Source: UBA2241 sp963777895
Lineage (GTDB): Bacteria; Actinomycetota; Thermoleophilia; UBA2241
DNA length: 64,000 nucleotides
Reading direction: 5' to 3'
Assembly: GCA_963777895.1 (NCBI GenBank)
Contig: CAVZSF010000003.1
Location: forward strand, 1-64,000
Position numbers and translations under genes: made by a program. This document shows, piece by piece, positions 60,284 through 64,000 of the stretch (the first letter of the stretch is position 1; every line of letters starts with the position of its first letter). The notes beneath the pieces are model-generated. The model did not search any database and was not told the DNA's origin. It worked only from the letters and a program-made list of their open reading frames with translations.

Positions 60284-61585
60284 TCAGGTCTGGGCCAGCG
60301 CCTGGTCGATGTCGGCGATGATGTCGTCGAGCGACTCGATGCCGACCGACAGGCGCACGAAGTCGTCGGTCACGCCGGCGAGGTGCTGCTCCTCCGGCTC
60401 GAGTTGCGAGTGCGTCGTCGTCGCCGGGTGGATGCAGAGCGACTTCGCGTCCCCGATGTTGGCCAGATGCGAGAACAGCTTCGTGCTCTCGACGAACCGC
60501 CGGCCCGCTTCACGGCCGCCCTTGATGCCGAAGCCCACGATCGCCCCGTACAGGCCGCGATGGTGGTACTGCTGCGCGACCTCGCACGACCGGTGCGAGC
60601 AGAGGCCGGGATAGCTCACCCAGGCGACCTTCTCGTGGTTCTCGAGGTGCTCGGCCACCGCCGCTGCGTTGGTGCTGTGTCGCTCCATCCGCAGGGGCAG
60701 CGTCTCGAGGCCCTGCAGGAAGAGGAAGGCGTTGAAGGGCGAGAGCGCCGCGCCCACATCGCGCAACAGGCTGACGCGCAGCTTCACCGCGTAGGTCAGC
60801 GGGCCCAGCGCCTCGTAGAACTTCAGACCGTGGTAGCTGGCGTCCGGCTCGACCAGGCCCGGGAACTTGTCGTTCTGCGACCAGTCGAACTTGCCCGAGT
60901 CCACGACGACGCCTCCGATCGAGGTACCGTGCCCGCCGATGAACTTGGTCGCCGAGTGCACCACGATGTCGGCGCCGTGGTCGATCGGCCTGATCAGGTA
61001 CGGGGTCGCCATCGTGTTGTCCACGATCAGGGGGACGCCCGCCTCATGCGCGACGGCCGCGACCGCCGCGATGTCGAGCGTGTCCAGCTTCGGGTTGCCG
61101 ACCGTCTCCGCGTAGAGCGCCTTCGTGGTCGGCTTGATCGCCCGGCGGAAGTTCTCGGGGTCTACGGGGTCGACCAGGTCGATCTCCAGGCCCAGGCGCG
61201 GCAGGGTGTGGACGAAGAGGTTGTAGGTCCCGCCGTACAGGCTGTTGGCGCTGACCACGTGATCGCCGGCCCCGGCGATGTTGAGGATGCTGAAGGTGAC
61301 GGCCGAGGAGCCGGAGGCGAAGGCGAGGCCGGCCACCCCACCCTCGAGCGCGGCGACGCGCTGCTCGAACACGTCGTTGGTGGGGTTCATGATCCTCGTG
61401 TAGATGTTGCCGAAGGTGCGCAGGCCGAAGAGGTCGGCGGCGTGTTCGGCGCTGTCGAACACGTAGGACGTGGTCTGGTAGATGGGCACAGCCCGGGAGT
61501 TCGTCGCCGGGTCGACCTGCTGCCCGGCGTGCAGGGCGAGCGTCTCGAAGCCCCGCTGCGTCTCGGTCTCGTTTGTGGCTGTCAT
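60284..61585 (-). CDS. metY: O-acetylhomoserine sulfhydrylase MetY
   Basis: 433 residues, the long form typical of MetY. FETLALHAGQQVDPATNSRA at the N-terminus, IYTRIMNPTNDVFEQRVA, SLYGGTYNLF, VDNTMATPYLIRPI, and the PLP lysine in HSATKFIGGHGTSIGG; ends SVGIESLDDIIADIDQAL. It makes homocysteine from O-acetylhomoserine and sulfide. It lies 11 bases downstream of the Rrf2 regulator gene and upstream of metX, forming one sulfur-assimilation operon. Confidence 0.94.
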   Translation of the reverse strand: MTATNETETQRGFETLALHAGQQVDPATNSRAVPIYQTTSYVFDSAEHAADLFGLRTFGNIYTRIMNPTNDVFEQRVAALEGGVAGLAFASGSSAVTFSILNIAGAGDHVVSANSLYGGTYNLFVHTLPRLGLEIDLVDPVDPENFRRAIKPTTKALYAETVGNPKLDTLDIAAVAAVAHEAGVPLIVDNTMATPYLIRPIDHGADIVVHSATKFIGGHGTSIGGVVVDSGKFDWSQNDKFPGLVEPDASYHGLKFYEALGPLTYAVKLRVSLLRDVGAALSPFNAFLFLQGLETLPLRMERHSTNAAAVAEHLENHEKVAWVSYPGLCSHRSCEVAQQYHHRGLYGAIVGFGIKGGREAGRRFVESTKLFSHLANIGDAKSLCIHPATTTHSQLEPEEQHLAGVTDDFVRLSVGIESLDDIIADIDQALAQT

Positions 61586-61596
61586 GAGTTCTCCCG

Positions 61597-62016
61597 TCAG
61601 ATGTAGTACATCGGTTGCGCGCCGGCTCGCGCCGCCGCCCCGGCGACCGTGGCCGCCTCGAGGATGTCGCGGGTGGCGTCGCGCACGTCTCGCCAGACGG
61701 GCGCGACCAGCTGCTCCGCAGCGTCGTCGCGCTGCATTCGGCCCTTGCCGCCGTCCGAGCCCTCGATGAGATCGATGACCTGGGCGAACGTGATGCCTTC
61801 AGGGTCGCGCGCCAGCACGTAGCCGCCGCCCTTGCCGCGGCGGCTCCCGACCAGACCGGCCTGCCTGAGGTCCTGCATGACGCGCTCCAGGAACTTGACC
61901 GGGATGCCGCCGAAGGCGGCGATCTCCCGGGCCTGAACAGGGCGGCCTTCCCGGGCGAGCGCCAGACGGACCAGGGCCTTTATCGCGTACTCGCTTCTGA
62001 GCGAGAGATGCGTCAT
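61597..62016 (-). CDS. Rrf2-family transcriptional regulator
   Basis: 139 residues from ATG 62016. Winged-helix text LRSEYAIKALVRLALAR, VQAREIAAFGGIPVKFLERVMQDLRQAGLV and SRRGKGGGYVLARDP is diagnostic of Rrf2. There are no cysteines, so no Fe-S cluster as in IscR; it resembles CymR-type sulfur regulators. It heads the metYXW operon and probably controls it with itself through the inverted repeat at 62027-62049. Confidence 0.92.
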   Translation of the reverse strand: MTHLSLRSEYAIKALVRLALAREGRPVQAREIAAFGGIPVKFLERVMQDLRQAGLVGSRRGKGGGYVLARDPEGITFAQVIDLIEGSDGGKGRMQRDDAAEQLVAPVWRDVRDATRDILEAATVAGAAARAGAQPMYYI

Positions 62017-62026
62017 AGACACGTCC

Positions 62027-62049
62027 AATCCATACTTCACACTAGGATT
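62027..62049. promoter_or_regulatory. candidate operator of the Rrf2 regulator
   Basis: Inverted repeat AATCC-(13 nt)-GGATT about 11 bases upstream of the Rrf2 start, in an AT-richer stretch between the divergent Rrf2 and murB genes. Size and form resemble Rrf2-family operators. Confidence 0.4.
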
Positions 62050-62177
62050 TGGGAACTTAAGCCACGCGGGCACAGGTCGTCAAGTACCCGCAAGCGGCGT
62101 CTCCAAGCCTTGACGGAGCCGCCGGTCGAAGGACGCTCCTCTATCTGCACGTCGCCGAAGCGGGGGGCGATGCTACG

Positions 62178-63140
62178 ATGCGGTCCGTGGAAGAGACGCG
62201 AGAGACGCCGGAGGAGAAGCGCGCGATCCTGCGGCGCGAGCTGCCCGGCCTCGAGGAGGCCGTACCCCTCGCGCCGCTCTGCGCCTACCGCGTCGGCGGA
62301 CCCGCCGAGTTCCTCTTCACGGCACGCGAGACGAACGCGCTGTCGTATGCCGTGCTCGTCGCGCGAGAGCTGAGGCTGCCCGTCACCGTCCTGGGACGCG
62401 CGACCAACGTGCTCGTCGCCGACGCCGGCCTCCCCGGCCTGGTCGTCCTCGCCCGCAACGAGCGGCACACGCTCGAGGGCGAGTTGCTGAAGGTGGAGGC
62501 CGGCGCGGAGCTGCCCGGCCTGGTCGCCGACCTGGCCGGACAGGGGCTCGCCGGCCTCGAGTTCGCCGGCAACATCCCGGGCTCGGTGGGCGGCGCCGTC
62601 GTCGGCAACGCCGGCGCCTACGGCCGGTCTGTCGCGGACGTCCTCGTGGATGTCCACCTGCTCGACGGCCGCAAGGAGCGACGGGCAGCGCCCGGCGAGC
62701 TCGACTTCGCCTACCGGACGAGCCTGCTGAAGCGCCGGCGCGACCTGATCGTGCTCTCCGCCGACTTCGCGCTGCGCGCCGGCGAGGCGCCCGAGCTGCT
62801 CGCGGAGATCGCCCGCGACGCCGCCCTGCGCCAGAGCAAGCACCCCCTCGAGTACGCCTCGTGCGGCAGCTACTTCAAGAACCCGTCGCGAGAGGTCCCG
62901 GCCGCTCGCCTCATCGAAGAGAGCGGCCTCAAGGGCCTGACCATCGGCAAGGCCCGGGTGAGCGAGCGCCACGCCAACTTCCTGGTGGCGCTCGACGGCG
63001 CGACCGCCGCCGACATCCTGGCGCTCGCCGCCGAGGTGAAGCGCCGGGTGCGCGAGCAGACCGGGGTCGCGCTCGAAGAAGAGGTCCGGCACCTCGGCTT
63101 CGCGGCGCCGGCCGCCGGCCAGCTGCTGCTCGACGAGTGA
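62178..63140 (+). CDS. murB: UDP-N-acetylenolpyruvoylglucosamine reductase MurB
   Basis: 320 residues from ATG 62178. AYRVGGPAEFLF and VLGRATNVLVADAGLPG (FAD site), GLEFAGNIPGSVGGAVVGNAG, SCGSYFKNP with the catalytic Ser, LIEESGLKGLTIGKARVSERH and ALEEEVRHLG with the terminal Glu are all in place. Cytoplasmic enzyme that reduces UDP-GlcNAc-enolpyruvate with NADPH to UDP-MurNAc in peptidoglycan synthesis. Divergent from the Rrf2 gene; a monocistronic unit as far as seen. Confidence 0.96.
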   Translation: MRSVEETRETPEEKRAILRRELPGLEEAVPLAPLCAYRVGGPAEFLFTARETNALSYAVLVARELRLPVTVLGRATNVLVADAGLPGLVVLARNERHTLEGELLKVEAGAELPGLVADLAGQGLAGLEFAGNIPGSVGGAVVGNAGAYGRSVADVLVDVHLLDGRKERRAAPGELDFAYRTSLLKRRRDLIVLSADFALRAGEAPELLAEIARDAALRQSKHPLEYASCGSYFKNPSREVPAARLIEESGLKGLTIGKARVSERHANFLVALDGATAADILALAAEVKRRVREQTGVALEEEVRHLGFAAPAAGQLLLDE

Positions 63141-63300
63141 CGATCGCGGCTTGCCGCGAGTCGTCGGACTTCGAGCCGCTGCGCTCGACGCCTGACGGCT
63201 GGCGCAGCACGCCCTGCCGCTTCGCGGAGCTCCCCTCTATACTGCGAGGCGTCGGCGAACCTCAGGCGCCCCCGGGGCGTCCCTTCACCTGGAGGAAGTC

Positions 63301-63847
63301 ATAGACGAGCTGCCGACCGGTCTCGTAGACCGGCTGCGGCGGGCGCAACCCGAGGCGCGCGCCGAGTTCTTCCGCCGCTACGCGCCCCAGGTGCGCCGCA
63401 TCCTCTTCCTCCAGGGACTCTGCGACGAGGTGGACGACGCCGTGCAGGAGGTCTTCATCAAGGTGTTCCGCGCGCAACTGCCAGACGAAGGGCCCTTCCT
63501 GGCCTGGTTCTACCGCGTGATCCTGAACACCGGGCGCGACCAGGGAAGGCGGCGTCAGACGCGTCAGGGGCTCGTGGAGCGGCTCGAGGCGCTCGTCGCC
63601 GGCCGAGGAGGCCGGCGAGATGCACGCCCCGGGCGACCCCGCCCTGCGCCGGGCACTGGAGGGACTGTCGGCGGAGTTCCGCGAGGTCGTGGCGCTGCGC
63701 TTCTTCGCCGACCTGTCGCTCGAGGGGATCGCCGCGGCGCAGGATGTCCCGCTCGGTACGGTCAAGTCGCGGCTCCACGGCGCCCTGCGCAAGCTGCGGG
63801 AGTCGCTCACGCAGGCGGGCTACGAGGCGCCGGCCTCGCGAGGATAG
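63301..63847 (+). CDS. ECF-like RNA polymerase sigma factor, one frameshift
   Basis: About 181 residues. Region 2 reads ARAEFFRRYAPQVRRILF, DDAVQEVFIKVFRA and FLAWFYRVILNTGRDQGRR; region 4 reads LSAEFREVVALRFFADLSLEGIAAAQ, VPLGTVKSRLHGALRKL. One extra base at about 63605 (GTCGCCGGCCGAGG) breaks the frame between the regions. GGAGG at 63291-63295 is ideally spaced for a start at 63301, but the codon there is ATA; an ATG misread or an AUA start is likely. It is followed after 6 bases by a probable anti-sigma gene. Confidence 0.82.
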
Positions 63848-63853
63848 GACGAG

Positions 63854-64000
63854 ATGGACGGCATGGACGAAACGAGGACGCAGGACACGGGGCCGTTCGA
63901 CGACGACCGGTTGCTGAGCTACGCGCTGGGGCTTGAGTCGGACGCGGAGCTCGAGGCGGCGCTCGCCGGGGACGACCGGTTGCGCGCACGGCTCGAGGCC
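63854..64000 (+). CDS. probable anti-sigma factor, N-terminal part
   Basis: Runs off the window after 49 codons. MDGMDETRTQDTG ... FDDDRLLSYALGLESDAELE looks like the N-terminal helix-rich start of an anti-sigma factor (cf. LLAYALGELDPAE-type segments). Its position directly after an ECF-like sigma gene supports this. No zinc HxxxCxxC motif is visible in the part present. Confidence 0.5.
   Translation, partial: MDGMDETRTQDTGPFDDDRLLSYALGLESDAELEAALAGDDRLRARLEA

Noticed and set aside
60148..61596. SAM riboswitch upstream of the methionine genes
   Set aside because: The gaps before metY and metX are too short or contain only a simple GC hairpin; no SAM-I/II/IV-like conserved core was seen.

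Overview
High-GC (roughly 70%) bacterial chromosome segment with dense, short-spaced genes. The gene set is a qcr-like Rieske/cytochrome b complex, a cbb3-like oxidase cluster, GlnRS, DUF1385, an MprAB/PepD-like two-component plus HtrA arrangement, GAF-GGDEF proteins and a lone rpsR. It suggests a deep-branching actinomycetote, perhaps Thermoleophilia-like; this is inference from gene content, since the window holds no rRNA. No phage, IS element, CRISPR array or defence island was seen.

Layout. 1-6905: terminal oxidase region (ccoN end, ccoO, tandem c-type haem modules, ccoS, small membrane protein, YtkA-like lipoprotein, TauE/SafE-like protein, copper ATPase ccoI). 7253-9148: tRNA-Gln and glnS. 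9294-10649: FAD oxidoreductase. 10762-13557: Rieske, cytochrome b6-like, subunit IV-like and dihaem cytochrome c operon. 13618-18387: small membrane and secreted proteins, GH18 protein, mntP, and an FtsX/MacB-like ABC exporter. 18595-23946: rpsR, histidine kinase/response regulator divergent from htrA, and a ClpP-fold SppA/SDH-like protein. 23984-28140: zinc-finger protein, pabB-pabA fusion, metallopeptidase, CDF transporter. 28245-33686: HAD, PAP2-HAD, gltX and a C69 peptidase, all broken by indels. 33749-42473: DUF2284, SH3, secreted protein, PLP lyase, pckA, etfB-etfA-acyl-CoA dehydrogenase. 42515-48908: three tandem GAF-GAF-GAF-GGDEF proteins. 49113-55253: M14 peptidase, small conserved protein, thioesterase, DUF1385, MFS, OB-HD (YhaM-like) protein. 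55312-57873: peroxiredoxin pair, cupin, metallo-beta-lactamase-fold protein, cold-shock protein. 58065-62016: ferredoxin and an Rrf2-metY-metX-metW methionine operon. 62178-64000: murB, ECF-like sigma factor and the start of a probable anti-sigma gene.

The most notable observation is at 55312-55761. A Bcp/PrxQ-like peroxiredoxin has an in-frame TGA exactly where the peroxidatic cysteine should be. The frame continues with clear family similarity, and nine bases after the TGA there is a 7-bp hairpin with an AGUU loop, as expected of a bacterial SECIS. The protein has no cysteine at all. The gene just upstream encodes a paralogue with alanine at the same residue number (43), so the locus pairs a selenocysteine enzyme with a catalytically dead-looking sister.

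Many genes at 391-6300 and 28.3-45.3 kb, and isolated sites elsewhere, need single-base corrections to read through. The excess base nearly always sits in a GC/CG dinucleotide where one base is expected. This looks like a consensus error pattern and not biology; coordinates of those genes span the whole reconstructed gene.
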